Shown here in pieces: positions 18,117-27,425 of a stretch of 64,000 nucleotides of DNA (position 1 is its first letter; each line of letters opens with the position of its first letter). Both the position numbers and the translations under genes were made by a program. The notes beneath the pieces are model-generated. The model saw only the letters and a program-made list of their open reading frames with translations, was not told the origin of the DNA and ran no database searches. Source of the DNA: CBDAQV01 sp965199335 (GTDB lineage: Bacteria > Pseudomonadota > Alphaproteobacteria > CALMVH01); contig CBDAQZ010000004.1 of NCBI GenBank assembly GCA_965199335.1, positions 248,001 to 312,000 of the forward strand. The letters run 5' to 3'.

Positions 18117-19091
18117 CTATTTGGCTGAGCTCATCAGAAATACATTGCTTCGATGGAAATCGAGATAGCTTTTTTGCCCGGAGGTGAAACTTCCAACGTT
18201 CACTTGCTGATCTGTGCAAATGCCCATTCGCTCAAGTGATGGTCGATCTGCGATTGGGGATATGAGCAACCGCCCATTATCCTCAAATCCGATAAATCCT
18301 TTTCCAAAGAGGTGATCGGCTGAAGGCGTAAGCATCAGGCCATTCTCACCGTCGAGCCGTTCCTCATTACCTGCATCCCGCCAGGGACGGCTGTGACTTG
18401 CAACCAAATGTTCTGGCCTATCCACGAGCGTGAGGCGGCAGCGTTTTTCAATCTGCAGCACGCGCCGGCGAAACAGCCCCTGCCCGACGCGCGATCGGAT
18501 TAGATTTATGCGCTCGGTTTCGGGGATTTTTATGTTTTCGGCAATGTCCGATTCAAGCTTCTGCTCCCAGCCAGCGAGCTCTGCGTTTGGCTCGAAGACA
18601 TCTATCACCGCAGTTAGCGCCTCGTTTACCATGGTTTGAGCTTCGGCGCCGATCAAATCGATAAGGACGTTGGCCATGGTAACCGGGACATTCGCGAGGT
18701 AGACGCTCTGCAGCCCATTGCCGTTCGGTTGAAGGGGAGAATAGCGGCCGGGAAGGACCGGACGGAGGAGATCAATAAAATCCTTAGGGCGGACTTGGTT
18801 TATAATCTGACGAAAATCGACCCGCACTTTCCAGCCGATATTTTCCCAATTTGCGCCAGCATTGCCAAACTCAAGTGGCTTGGGGTTTTCGTAGCAAATG
18901 GATTGAGCAATCCCGACCGCAGCGATCCTGGTATTGACGAATGAAAATACAATGTCGCCCGGTGCTACTTCACGCATAGCTTCGTAAAATGGATTGCGAG
19001 CGCCGTTTGCATTGCGTTTGGGAGACCAAAGATAACCGCCCGCAAGTTCATGTTTGAACGTCTGGTTCTGATTGACCCACCAAAACCTCAT
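18117..19091 (-). CDS. EVE-like plus HNH endonuclease, likely modification-dependent restriction enzyme
   Basis: A 324-residue protein with two recognisable parts. The first 120 or so residues (MRFWWVNQNQTF, GGYLWSPK, VAPGDIVFSF) fit an EVE/PUA-like fold that reads modified bases in DNA. The C-terminal third is an HNH_2-type nuclease: HLVASHSRPWRDAGNEERLD followed by NGLMLTPSADHLFGKGFI, with the expected histidines and asparagine. EVE-HNH pairs are known type IV-like restriction enzymes that cut DNA carrying modified cytosines. The gene is alone without a methyltransferase, as expected for that type. Neighbours include a PD-(D/E)XK-like protein and a PLD nuclease, so this is a small nuclease cluster. 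Confidence 0.85.
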   Translation of the reverse strand: MRFWWVNQNQTFKHELAGGYLWSPKRNANGARNPFYEAMREVAPGDIVFSFVNTRIAAVGIAQSICYENPKPLEFGNAGANWENIGWKVRVDFRQIINQVRPKDFIDLLRPVLPGRYSPLQPNGNGLQSVYLANVPVTMANVLIDLIGAEAQTMVNEALTAVIDVFEPNAELAGWEQKLESDIAENIKIPETERINLIRSRVGQGLFRRRVLQIEKRCRLTLVDRPEHLVASHSRPWRDAGNEERLDGENGLMLTPSADHLFGKGFIGFEDNGRLLISPIADRPSLERMGICTDQQVNVGSFTSGQKSYLDFHRSNVFLMSSAK

Positions 19092-19547
19092 GTCAGGCGC
19101 CTCTTCCCATGTACGGTTCCCCTCCAGTTACCTCGTGAAACTGGAATTGCCAGGAGTAATTTGACCCACGTTTCGATTTGAAGCTAGCAGCGTTTTGAAC
19201 AAACTCATGCATAAGGCTGTCGCCGCAGCGTCGAGATTAGGAGGATAATTTTAGGTCCAATTTTTATTAGCCACGAGCTGTATGATCTCAGCTGGCCAGG
19301 GCTGTCTCGTCGATCGCGTTAATCAGATTCTCGTCCTGCTGATCGCACGGCGCGATACGGTCGTCTTCTAGTGCCATGCTCATGCTTCCACTCCATGCGC
19401 CTTCTTTGCTCAAAATATGACGCTTCAGATCGTGGCCTTGCGAAAGCTTGCGCCAAAACCGGTGTTCCGATGTCGGAAATAGGTATTGGAACAACCCTCA
19501 AGTCGGGCAAATACACTTAGGTGTGCGACAAGAAACTTTTGATGGCC
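19092..19547. other. Intergenic stretch with doubtful short frames
   Basis: These 456 bases separate two leftward nuclease-type genes. A leftward frame ending at 19288, with possible starts at 19494 or 19377, encodes an acidic tail (ALEDDRIAPCDQQDENL) with codon use that looks coding. It has no known relatives that I can name. It could be a tiny gene or a decayed end of one. Nothing else is visible. Confidence 0.35.
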
Positions 19548-20123
19548 CTAATCAATGTGTTCTTCCGAAATTTCAGGCCATGAAATATCGCGCTTTGCTG
19601 GACGCGCACTTGCATCAGAGAAAAAACCGTCGAAGCAGCGTACCATTTTAGGGATGTTATCACGTAAGAACTTTTTGTCTGCTGGCATGAAGCCAAACCA
19701 ATGATCAGCTTCAAGTCGCCGGAGATCAGACATTTGAACCCAATCGCGTTCGGCTACTTCTCTGAGTTCCTCATGAGAGGCGGACCAAATTGCCGTACGA
19801 TCGACCAATAGAAAATGGACATCCGCCGGGTAGTGGCCAGGAGGGTCAAGTTTAACTTTGCTTTTCGAACGAAATTTGACTTCTACCAGCTCCCCAGATC
19901 TTCGATCTAGTTCGTCCCGATGGCCGATAAAGAAATCTGGTATATCCTTATAAGGGAGATTTTCAACCTTGCGAATGCGATTAAGATCGCGTAGCACCTG
20001 TACGCCTGGATTGGAATATTCATAGCCGTGCCGGATGACAGGAAATCCCATTTGCCGGAATAGAAGGCTAACCATTTCCTCAGCCATACGGCCTTTGAGC
20101 AAACTGCCTGCAAAGCTATTCAT
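19548..20123 (-). CDS. PD-(D/E)XK nuclease-like protein
   Basis: A 191-residue cytoplasmic protein. The order of motifs fits a restriction-endonuclease fold: an N-terminal helix (KGRMAEEMVSLLFRQMGF), then IPDFFIGHRDEL with the conserved PD, then ELVEVKFRSKSKV with the (D/E)xK pair. This layout is seen in small Hjc-like or restriction-type nucleases and in many uncharacterised genomic-island genes. The C-terminal 80 residues, rich in Trp and Asp, are not recognised. Its partner is unclear. The closest genes on the same strand are the EVE-HNH endonuclease (456 bases downstream) and the exported PLD protein. Confidence 0.65.
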   Translation of the reverse strand: MNSFAGSLLKGRMAEEMVSLLFRQMGFPVIRHGYEYSNPGVQVLRDLNRIRKVENLPYKDIPDFFIGHRDELDRRSGELVEVKFRSKSKVKLDPPGHYPADVHFLLVDRTAIWSASHEELREVAERDWVQMSDLRRLEADHWFGFMPADKKFLRDNIPKMVRCFDGFFSDASARPAKRDISWPEISEEHID

Positions 20124-20251
20124 GTGGCCTCCTTTTTAGCGTATGCTAAAGCGATTCGATTACTATTCAGTTGCATGCTTTGGTTATTGACGAGCTGAAA
20201 CTGGCTCCTCGAGCGCCATGAGTTGGTAAGCAAATAAACTCCCCCTAGCAT

Positions 20252-20272
20252 CATGAGCCCTCGCTGCATACA
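20252..20272 (+). repeat. Copy of the 5' end of the gene at 34544
   Basis: The 20-odd bases here (atgagccctcg, then tgcatacag with one mismatch) repeat the first bases of the small gene at 34544, including its ATG. Similarity fades on both sides. The 286-base gap between the nuclease-like gene and the trehalohydrolase-like gene otherwise holds nothing recognisable. Confidence 0.4.
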
Positions 20273-20409
20273 GGCAAGGGGCCCGCCGACGCTTTGATCA
20301 TACCTCTTCTTATTGCACAGCAAGCCCAACGTTGGTGTCACGTTTGATCGAAACCTCGTTCGACTTATGCCCCAACCTTGGAGCTCTGAAAGGCTATGAG
20401 CATGTCTTG

Positions 20410-22287
20410 CTATTGCTCTGTACCAGTTCCGAGCCGAGTCCAGATCGATTTTATTTTGGAGAGAATGCGGTTTGGGAACGGCGGGAGTTCGGCCATCGCA
20501 GGCATGGTTCCGCGCACGGCTGCGGCAGCAAACACTGCAACTGTAGTGCCAGGCATGTGTAACTTGCCATCGACGACCGTACAGCCACCGCGCGATGCCA
20601 TAATCATTTCATGATCGACATGACTCAATGGTACAGCTTGCGAAGTGTCGCTCAGGTTGGATATGACGGCAATGCCGCTATGGCTCATCACTATCCACCG
20701 CTCTTTCTCGTCGAATTGGATATGGGCAGGATTATGGCCGAACTGCGCAATCGAATGCCGTAACTTGATCAGGTCGCGGTGCCATTGCAGCATGGCTCTG
20801 TGCTCGCCTTTTTCCAACTCCTCCCAATTCAACTTCGATCGCTCGAATGTTGCAGTTTCCTGTGGGTTGGGAATATCATCCGGCGGTATGTTGCCGCCGA
20901 ATTGGCTACGGCGGCCGGTGATGGTTGCCGCGGCAACTGCAGGATCGCGATGATCGGTGAAGTACTGAAACGGAGTTGAAGCCGCCCATTCTTCTCCCTG
21001 GAACAGCATTGGTACGAAGCGCGACAGCAAGGTAAGCGCGGCGCTAATCTTTACCTTGTCCATGCCCAGCCGATGCGACGGCCGATCGCCCATGGGCCGA
21101 TTGCCGATTTGATCATGATTGGCGCTGAATACGATAAAATTGTCGGGACGAGCCGTGACATAGGGGCGACCCAGGCGCCTGTTACGGTAGGCGGAATATT
21201 GTCCGTCAAACACGATCGCCTGGCGCAGTGACTTGGCAAGCAGAGCAATAGAGCCGAAATCAGCGTAATAGCCGCTATTGTCGCCGGAAAGCACCGTCAT
21301 CAAGGCGTGATGAAAATTGTCGCACCATTGCGCGTCGAGACCGAGACCACCACGCTCACGCGGTGTCACCACGCGAGGGTCATTCTGGTCGAACTCGGCG
21401 GTCGTGATGAGATGGCGGCCAAGCCGCTCGCCCAGAGCCGCGACTGCTTCCGTCAATTCCTCCATCAGGTGTATCGCAGAGCGGTCGCGCAATTCGTCCA
21501 TGGCGTCGATGCGTAAGCCATCGAAATGATAGTCCTCCAGCCACATCAGCGCGTTACCGATGATGTAATCGCGCACATGATCGCTACCTGGGCCGTCAAG
21601 GTTGATCGCCCCACCCCAGGGTGTATGCTCGTCGTCCTTGATATACGGGGCAAATCTCGCGGTATTATTCCCTTCTGGTCCCAGATGGTTGTACACCACG
21701 TCCAGCAGGACCGCGAGGCGATGAGTGTGGCAGGCATTGATGAAGGCCTTTAGGTCCTCCGGCGTGCCATAGGGCGAATAAGGGGCATACAGGTAAACCC
21801 CGTCATAACCCCAACCTCGGGTGCCGGAGGCTTCGTGGACCGGCATCAGCTCAATATGAGTTATGCCTAGGTCTCTCAGATAAGCCAGCTTATCGATGGC
21901 CGAACGATACGTGCCACCGGAAGTGAAAGTTCCGATGTGTAGCTCGTACAATACGGCTTTAGCCAAAGGAGGCGCTTGCCATCCTGTATCGGTCCACGGA
22001 AAAGCGCCATCTACAACCGTGGATGGCCCGGTATAGCCACTGGCTTGCCAGCGCGAGCGAGGATCCGGATAGGTGAACCCGGCATCGCCATTTAATCGAA
22101 AGGTGTAGGCTGTACCGGAACCTGCATTTTCCACGACGCAAGTCCACACCCCGTTCTCCGCACGCACCATGCGATACTCGGCATCTTCGATAACAACATC
22201 GATACTACTGATCCCGACATTGGGCGCCCACAATTCAAACTTTTGCATGGCGTAATAAGGTCTGCCCCAAAGGTTCGTTCCTTTCAT
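20410..22287 (-). CDS. treZ: Malto-oligosyltrehalose trehalohydrolase (GH13)
   Basis: TreZ releases trehalose from the reducing end of maltooligosyltrehalose. This 625-residue protein has an N-terminal carbohydrate-binding Ig-like domain (QKFELWAPNVGISSIDVVI), followed by the GH13 barrel. Family motifs are in order: LLDVVYNHLGPEGN; DGLRIDAMDELRD with the nucleophile Asp; TTAEFDQNDPR with the acid/base Glu and the TreZ-type NDPR; and FSANHDQIGNRPMGDR with the third catalytic Asp. Length is normal for TreZ. The usual partners treY and treX are not adjacent, so the pathway cannot be completed from this window. The start at 22287 is chosen for length; a second Met lies 13 codons in. Confidence 0.88.
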   Translation of the reverse strand: MKGTNLWGRPYYAMQKFELWAPNVGISSIDVVIEDAEYRMVRAENGVWTCVVENAGSGTAYTFRLNGDAGFTYPDPRSRWQASGYTGPSTVVDGAFPWTDTGWQAPPLAKAVLYELHIGTFTSGGTYRSAIDKLAYLRDLGITHIELMPVHEASGTRGWGYDGVYLYAPYSPYGTPEDLKAFINACHTHRLAVLLDVVYNHLGPEGNNTARFAPYIKDDEHTPWGGAINLDGPGSDHVRDYIIGNALMWLEDYHFDGLRIDAMDELRDRSAIHLMEELTEAVAALGERLGRHLITTAEFDQNDPRVVTPRERGGLGLDAQWCDNFHHALMTVLSGDNSGYYADFGSIALLAKSLRQAIVFDGQYSAYRNRRLGRPYVTARPDNFIVFSANHDQIGNRPMGDRPSHRLGMDKVKISAALTLLSRFVPMLFQGEEWAASTPFQYFTDHRDPAVAAATITGRRSQFGGNIPPDDIPNPQETATFERSKLNWEELEKGEHRAMLQWHRDLIKLRHSIAQFGHNPAHIQFDEKERWIVMSHSGIAVISNLSDTSQAVPLSHVDHEMIMASRGGCTVVDGKLHMPGTTVAVFAAAAVRGTMPAMAELPPFPNRILSKIKSIWTRLGTGTEQ

Positions 22288-22558
22288 TTGTCCACATGAT
22301 GTCTTCTCGAAGGCCGGATGTTTGCCGTGCGTGTCGTCGCGAGGAGCTCAAGGATGGGCCTATCATAGCCCAAATGGGTTGGGGGCAAGACAAAGATAAA
22401 ACATAAACGCCGGAGGCTGGATTCAACCACCATATGGTCAAGCCGGTGTCTCTCAAAGATCCGGAAAAACTTCTCGCCGATATAAAAATTTGAGGCATTC
22501 AAGGCAAAACGCGCGGCTGTTGGGGCAATGAAAATTGGTGCAAGCACATTGATCGCGT

Positions 22559-23338
22559 TCATCTGCCCAGCGTGATCCACGTTGGCGCGTGGTCGCTGGC
22601 ACCTTCTTGGCCCCGGACGTCACTATCGATGCCGCCATTTTCTAAGCGGGCGCTAAGATCAGGGCTAAGCAGTAGGTGGTCAATGCGCATACCTTTGTTC
22701 TGCTGCCAATGCTCACGAAAATAATCCCAGAACGTATAAACCGGCTTATCGGGATGGATAGTGCGTAGAGCATCGGTCCAGCCCTGCCCTACTAGCCGGC
22801 GAAAGGCGGCACGGGGTTCTGGCTGAAACAGCGCGTTGCGCTTCCACGATTTGGGCGAATAAACATCGATCGGCAAATCCGTGGGGCAGACGTTATAATC
22901 GCCCGCCAGCACCACCGGCGCGCCCGAGGTATGCAATTCGGCGGCGTGTGTTATCAGCCGTTCAAACCACGCCAGTTTATAATCGAACTTTGGCCCCGGC
23001 TGCGGATTACCGTTAGGTAGATATAGGCAGGCGATTAAAACACCATTCACGGCCGCTTCGATGTATCGTGCTTGTTTGTCCGCAGGATCACCTGGCAGGC
23101 GTTTGCGCGTAAGAACCGGCGTTGTGCCCTTGGCCAAAATGGCAACGCCATTCCAACTTTTTTGACCCTGCCATACGGCGCTATACCCCGCCGCGCTGAT
23201 CGCATCAATCGGAAAGTCCCCGTCCTCGCATTTCAGCTCCTGTAGGCAGACGACATCGGGTTTCGAATCTTCGAGCCATGCCAGCAGATTCGGCAGGCGC
23301 TTGTTCACGTTGTTGATATTGAAAGTGGCAATCTTCAC
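22559..23338 (-). CDS. xth: Exodeoxyribonuclease III (AP endonuclease)
   Basis: A 259-residue enzyme of the endonuclease/exonuclease/phosphatase family that cuts at abasic sites and degrades duplex DNA from 3' ends. It begins with the metal-site motif MKIATFNINNVNKRL, followed by CLQELKCEDGDFP with the catalytic Glu, the GDYNVCP strand, and MRIDHLLLSPDL plus ASDHAPTWITL with the catalytic Asp and His near the C-terminus. Length and motifs fit ExoA/XthA. It lies 271 bases upstream of treZ on the same strand. That gap holds no recognisable gene. Confidence 0.93.
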   Translation of the reverse strand: MKIATFNINNVNKRLPNLLAWLEDSKPDVVCLQELKCEDGDFPIDAISAAGYSAVWQGQKSWNGVAILAKGTTPVLTRKRLPGDPADKQARYIEAAVNGVLIACLYLPNGNPQPGPKFDYKLAWFERLITHAAELHTSGAPVVLAGDYNVCPTDLPIDVYSPKSWKRNALFQPEPRAAFRRLVGQGWTDALRTIHPDKPVYTFWDYFREHWQQNKGMRIDHLLLSPDLSARLENGGIDSDVRGQEGASDHAPTWITLGR

Positions 23339-23483
23339 CTTGAAGGCCCGCCTCGCGTTTCTAGAGTAGCGCCGGTAATTGCCGCGGAGTGGCGTGGCTT
23401 ATGGTCAACGAACGTCAAAACTTGATTGCTGTTAAAAGCGCGAGAAATCGCCGCCTCATTCCGTGCTGAGGCGGCCATCGTTA

Positions 23484-23669
23484 TCATTTCTCTTTGTGCC
23501 CTGTGCCTGGCTTGGTGGTTTTCGGCTCCTTGCCATCTTCAACGCGGCCTTCATTGCGTAGATTCCGACCGTCCTGGGCCTTTGCCTGGCTGGATGCGGA
23601 TTTGCCGTGTTCGAATGCCTCTTCCTTCACGAAGCCAGCAGCTTCTTCGACCTTACCCTTGACGCTCAT
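23484..23669 (-). CDS. CsbD-like stress protein
   Basis: A 61-residue highly charged protein with the N-terminal signature MSVKGKVEEAAGFVKEEAFE and a lysine/glutamate-rich tail. This is the CsbD family, small hydrophilic general-stress proteins of unknown biochemical role. A good upstream ribosome site (GGAGATCC just before the ATG) supports the start at 23669. It sits alone between exonuclease III and the divergent nuclease gene at 23878. Confidence 0.85.
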   Translation of the reverse strand: MSVKGKVEEAAGFVKEEAFEHGKSASSQAKAQDGRNLRNEGRVEDGKEPKTTKPGTGHKEK

Positions 23670-23877
23670 TTGGATCTCCTCCGCTGGAAAGCAACACTAT
23701 GCCCTGCTGACGTTCGACAATCCGTCGGTTCGCAAGCAAGACCTCAAATGTAACGGGCAACCGTAGCGTTTGATCCCGTATCCGCTTCGCATGCAACTAA
23801 GCCGCCATCTAGCAGCGCCTCCCTTGCCAATCGGGCATTGATCGGATATTTCGTATGTGAACCTAACGTGAACGTCT

Positions 23878-26049
23878 ATGACTGAGCTCCAGCTTCCAAC
23901 ATTCTACTACCATGATCATTTCATGGAGATGCTCAGCGCGGTCGAGCAAAACTATGCTCATGTGCTGCAGCAGGATCACACCGTCTTTATCCGCAAGTTT
24001 CGCAACCTGACGCGATCGGCGCAATGCCTGTTCATCCGCATGGCCAATCGGCGCGGTCACATCTTTCATCGCACGACACTTGCTTATGCCGAGATCGACC
24101 ACGAAATTGCGCTAGTCGAACTTCACGAGCAGTCATTCGCGCGCGGGGTTAGTGGACATGATTTCCACGCCGTCCTGCAAAGCCTCGACAAGGATGCGCT
24201 CGTCGGCCTAGCGCGGCATATCGCGGACGAGACGGCGCGGCCGTCCTGGACCAAGGCGCGGCTCACCGCCCACCTGGCGCAGGTGGCAAGCTTCGCGCAT
24301 TTGCAGGATCATCTCGATCTATCCCCTTACGTAGTGCGGCTGCATGCTGAAACACTGGATTTCCTGCTGTTTCTCTATTTCGGGCGGACATTTCAAGATC
24401 TGAAAAGTTTCGCCCTGCGTGATCTCGGCATTGTCGCGGTGAACGGCACCGCATCGGTCAGCGCCCGGTTCATCGGTGCGGAGGAAGCCGAGGCCTGTTT
24501 CACCTATAGCCGCCTGCTGGCCTGCCTGACGAGCAGAGAGGCTTATGAGCAGGCGGCAAGCTCCCTGACCGATGGCCCTGCGCCGACCGAGTATGCCGAG
24601 CTGATGAAGGCGAGGCTGGCGGCTAAGCTCGGACAGTATTTCGAAAAAGCAGCCGCGCCCGAACGCGCTATTGTCGCTTATCGCACAGTCGACTCGCCGG
24701 AGTGCAACGAGCGCCTTGTGCGCCTGCTTTACAATGCCGGGCAACAGGCCGAGGCAAAATCGCTGCTGGAACGCATGATCGATGATCCCGGCAGCGATCA
24801 AGAATACGAGTTCGCCGCCGACTTCTACGCGCGCAAGTTCCAGGGGCAGCGCATCGGCGCATGCACGTCGCTGCTGCGCAACAGCGAGGCCATCACCATC
24901 GATGAGATATATCGCAACAGTCCCGAGATCGGCGCCGCCGCCAATTTCAGGCGTGATGGCTGGACCGCGTACTGGACCGAAAACGGCTTCTGGCATGTGC
25001 TATTCGGATTGCTGTTCTGGGATGAGCTATTCGGCAGCAACGCCATTCTACATAGCGGTTTCGACCGACTGCCTCGCTGCCTGACCGATCGGAGCTTTGC
25101 CGGTTTGTACGAGATGCAGATCGCAGCAAAGCTTGCGGCGCTGCGTGATGGAGCGGCCGCACCGTCGTTGGAACAAACTTTCGCTGCGCATCACGGCAAA
25201 CCCAATGGACTGATCGCATGGGAAGGCCTCGACATCGCCCCGATCCTCGACTGCCTGGAGCATGCGTCCGGCGTTGCGCTAACGACGATGATGCACGGCA
25301 TGGCGCAGGATTTTGCCGGGTACCGGGATGGCTTCCCCGATCTGATGCTATGCAAGCCGGAGCGAGTTCGTTTCGTCGAAATCAAGGCAGAGGGCGATGC
25401 TATTCGCCGCAACCAGCTAACGCGGCTGCGCCAGTTGAGCCGCGCCGGTTTCGACGCCGCGATCTGCCGCGTCGACTACCGATACGACCCGGAGCAAACA
25501 TATGTCGTTGTCGATATCGAGACCACCGGTGGACGTGCCAGCTCGCACCGCATCATTGAGATTGGCGCGGTGAAGATGCGCAACCACGAGGTGATCGGCC
25601 AATGGCATTCAATGATCGATCCCGAATGCCGCATCCCCGCCTTCATCACGGGTCTCACCGGCATCACGGATGCGATGATCGCTGGCGCACCGCGCTTCGC
25701 TGACGTCGCGGATGATTTCGCCGCGTTCATGGAAGATGCGGTGTTCGTGGCCCACAACGTCAATTTCGACTACGGCTTCATTGCCGAAGAATACCAGCGG
25801 CTGGAGCGACGCTTCCGCCATCCGAAGTTCTGCACCGTCGCCAACATGCGGCGCCATTATCCTGGCCATGCGTCATATAGCCTCGGCACGATCTGCAAGA
25901 CATTCGATATCAGTCTGAAAAATCATCACCGCGCCCTGGACGATGCGCACGCTGCGGCTAGGCTACTATCCCTGATCAACCGCAAGCGCGAAGCCGTGCA
26001 GGACAACCGTCATGTCTCCTCCGATACCCTCCTGAACCAATCCGCATAG
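23878..26049 (+). CDS. FAN1-type VRR-NUC nuclease fused to a DEDDh 3'-5' exonuclease
   Basis: A 723-residue protein joining two nucleases. The first 450 residues follow the FAN1 layout: a helical DNA-binding part and tetratricopeptide-like helices around 250-330. The VRR-NUC domain follows, with GFPDLMLCKPERVRFVEIKA at about 482-502 giving the PD...ExK active site and RNQLTRLRQL behind it. From about 540 there is a complete DnaQ-like exonuclease: VVVDIETTGGR, AHNVNFDYGF and HHRALDDAHAAARLL, with all DEDD acidic residues and the His. FAN1 enzymes cut 5' flaps and unhook DNA cross-links. The added proofreading-type exonuclease could trim the product. It is divergent from csbD and converges, overlapping by 40 bases, with the dinB operon. 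Confidence 0.85.
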   Translation: MTELQLPTFYYHDHFMEMLSAVEQNYAHVLQQDHTVFIRKFRNLTRSAQCLFIRMANRRGHIFHRTTLAYAEIDHEIALVELHEQSFARGVSGHDFHAVLQSLDKDALVGLARHIADETARPSWTKARLTAHLAQVASFAHLQDHLDLSPYVVRLHAETLDFLLFLYFGRTFQDLKSFALRDLGIVAVNGTASVSARFIGAEEAEACFTYSRLLACLTSREAYEQAASSLTDGPAPTEYAELMKARLAAKLGQYFEKAAAPERAIVAYRTVDSPECNERLVRLLYNAGQQAEAKSLLERMIDDPGSDQEYEFAADFYARKFQGQRIGACTSLLRNSEAITIDEIYRNSPEIGAAANFRRDGWTAYWTENGFWHVLFGLLFWDELFGSNAILHSGFDRLPRCLTDRSFAGLYEMQIAAKLAALRDGAAAPSLEQTFAAHHGKPNGLIAWEGLDIAPILDCLEHASGVALTTMMHGMAQDFAGYRDGFPDLMLCKPERVRFVEIKAEGDAIRRNQLTRLRQLSRAGFDAAICRVDYRYDPEQTYVVVDIETTGGRASSHRIIEIGAVKMRNHEVIGQWHSMIDPECRIPAFITGLTGITDAMIAGAPRFADVADDFAAFMEDAVFVAHNVNFDYGFIAEEYQRLERRFRHPKFCTVANMRRHYPGHASYSLGTICKTFDISLKNHHRALDDAHAAARLLSLINRKREAVQDNRHVSSDTLLNQSA

Positions 26050-26345
26050 GGCGTGTTCTTAGCCATCTTGCGATTGTAATCCGGTGCGCCATCGTCCCAC
26101 CATACTGGGCCACGTTCGCCCAGCGCGATCTTGGCGGCATCGACCGCTTCACGCGCAGCTTTCAGTGCCAACGGATCGGCCTTGTATTGACGCACATGTC
26201 GCCGCGCCGTCATCAAGTCCTGTACCAGCCGCTCGCGGATAGTCTCATCCAAAGCAGGATTGGTCGCCCGCCATAGCCGCCCCCGCACGACAAAATAACG
26301 GCCATCGGGCGTGAACGGGATGTCACCGTGCCTATCACTGGACAT
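26010..26345 (-). CDS. Conserved hypothetical protein of the dinB operon
   Basis: About 111 residues from the ATG at 26343-26345, which overlaps the stop codon of dinB. Conserved-looking segments are DGRYFVVRGRLWRATNP, then an arginine-rich helix (LMTARRHVRQYK), then GERGPVWWDDGAPDYNR. Proteins with this pattern recur next to dinB/imu genes in proteobacteria, but no function is assigned to my knowledge. Being the last gene of the yedK-dinB operon suggests a DNA-damage role. Its 3' end overlaps the convergent FAN1-type gene. Confidence 0.75.
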   Translation of the reverse strand: MSSDRHGDIPFTPDGRYFVVRGRLWRATNPALDETIRERLVQDLMTARRHVRQYKADPLALKAAREAVDAAKIALGERGPVWWDDGAPDYNRKMAKNTPYADWFRRVSEET

Positions 26346-27414
26346 TATCGGCAAACCCCAAGGCCAGCTGGCTTGCAATGTTGGTACCCTGGCCCGCGAA
26401 ATTGGAAACGCTGACGCCGAGCAGGCGAATGGGGCGCTTCAGCGGAAACACTGATAACGACAGTTCCTTGCTGAAGCGCTGCAGGTCGGTCTGGCTGTCG
26501 ATAGCCACCGGCACGGTGCGGCTGCGGGTCACCTGCGTAAAATCGGCGTACTTGACCTTCACGGTCACGGTTCGGCCATACGATCTTGCAGTCTCGCACC
26601 ACTCCCAGACCTCGTCCGCGATGGAAACAATCTTTGCCTCGACAGCCTCTGGATCGGTCAGATCCTCGGCGAAGGTCGTTTCAGAGCCTGACGATTTACG
26701 AATGCGGTCAGCGCGCACCTGCCGGTGATCTTCGCCGCGCGAAACATTGTAAAACCACCCGGCCTGCTTGCCGAAATGCTGCTCCAGGAATGATATCGAT
26801 CTGTCGCGCAGGTCAGCGCCCGTAAAGATTCCTAGGTCATTCATCTTCTGCGCCGTTACCGGTCCCACGCCATGAAACTTACCGATGGCGAGGCCTGCGA
26901 CAAATTCCTCGCCCTTGCCCGGCGGCACCAGGAATTGCCCGTTCGGTTTGCGATGATCGGATGCCAGCTTCGCCAGGAACTTGTTGTAGGAAATGCCAGC
27001 CGATGCCGTGAGGCCGGTCTGCTGCAAAATGCGGTCTCTGATTTCTTGCGCGGTAGCAGTGGCGGTTGGCAGACCGCGGATATTCTCAGTGACGTCGAGA
27101 TAAGCCTCGTCCAGCGATAGCGGCTCGATCAGCATTGTATAGTCAGCGAAGATGCTTCTAATCTCCTGCGAAACCGCGCGGTAAACTTCAAACCGATGCG
27201 GCACGAAAATCAAACCAGGACATTTCTTCATAGCGGTAACTGATGCCATCGCCGACCGAACGCCGAATTTTCTGGCCTCGTAACTGGCAGCCGCTACAAC
27301 GCCCCGGCTGCGCGCCGAGCCGACGGCAACCGGCTTACCGCGCAGATCAGGATTATCCCGCTGCTCGACAGATGCGTAGAATGCATCCATGTCGATGTGG
27401 ATAATCTTCCGCAT
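26335..27414 (-). CDS. dinB: DNA polymerase IV (Y-family translesion polymerase)
   Basis: A 359-residue error-prone polymerase able to copy past damaged bases. Catalytic acidic residues are present in IIHIDMDAFYASVEQRD and LSLDEAYLDVTE. The GVGPVTAQKMNDLGI helix-hairpin-helix and the little-finger domain follow. Length is standard. It starts 11 bases after the yedK stop and overlaps the following small gene, so it belongs to a four-gene leftward operon divergent from imuA-imuB-dnaE2. The alphaproteobacterial LexA box at 28449-28463 lies at the head of both operons. Confidence 0.95.
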   Translation of the reverse strand: MRKIIHIDMDAFYASVEQRDNPDLRGKPVAVGSARSRGVVAAASYEARKFGVRSAMASVTAMKKCPGLIFVPHRFEVYRAVSQEIRSIFADYTMLIEPLSLDEAYLDVTENIRGLPTATATAQEIRDRILQQTGLTASAGISYNKFLAKLASDHRKPNGQFLVPPGKGEEFVAGLAIGKFHGVGPVTAQKMNDLGIFTGADLRDRSISFLEQHFGKQAGWFYNVSRGEDHRQVRADRIRKSSGSETTFAEDLTDPEAVEAKIVSIADEVWEWCETARSYGRTVTVKVKYADFTQVTRSRTVPVAIDSQTDLQRFSKELSLSVFPLKRPIRLLGVSVSNFAGQGTNIASQLALGFADNVQ

Positions 27415-27425
27415 CTTAAGCAGCG

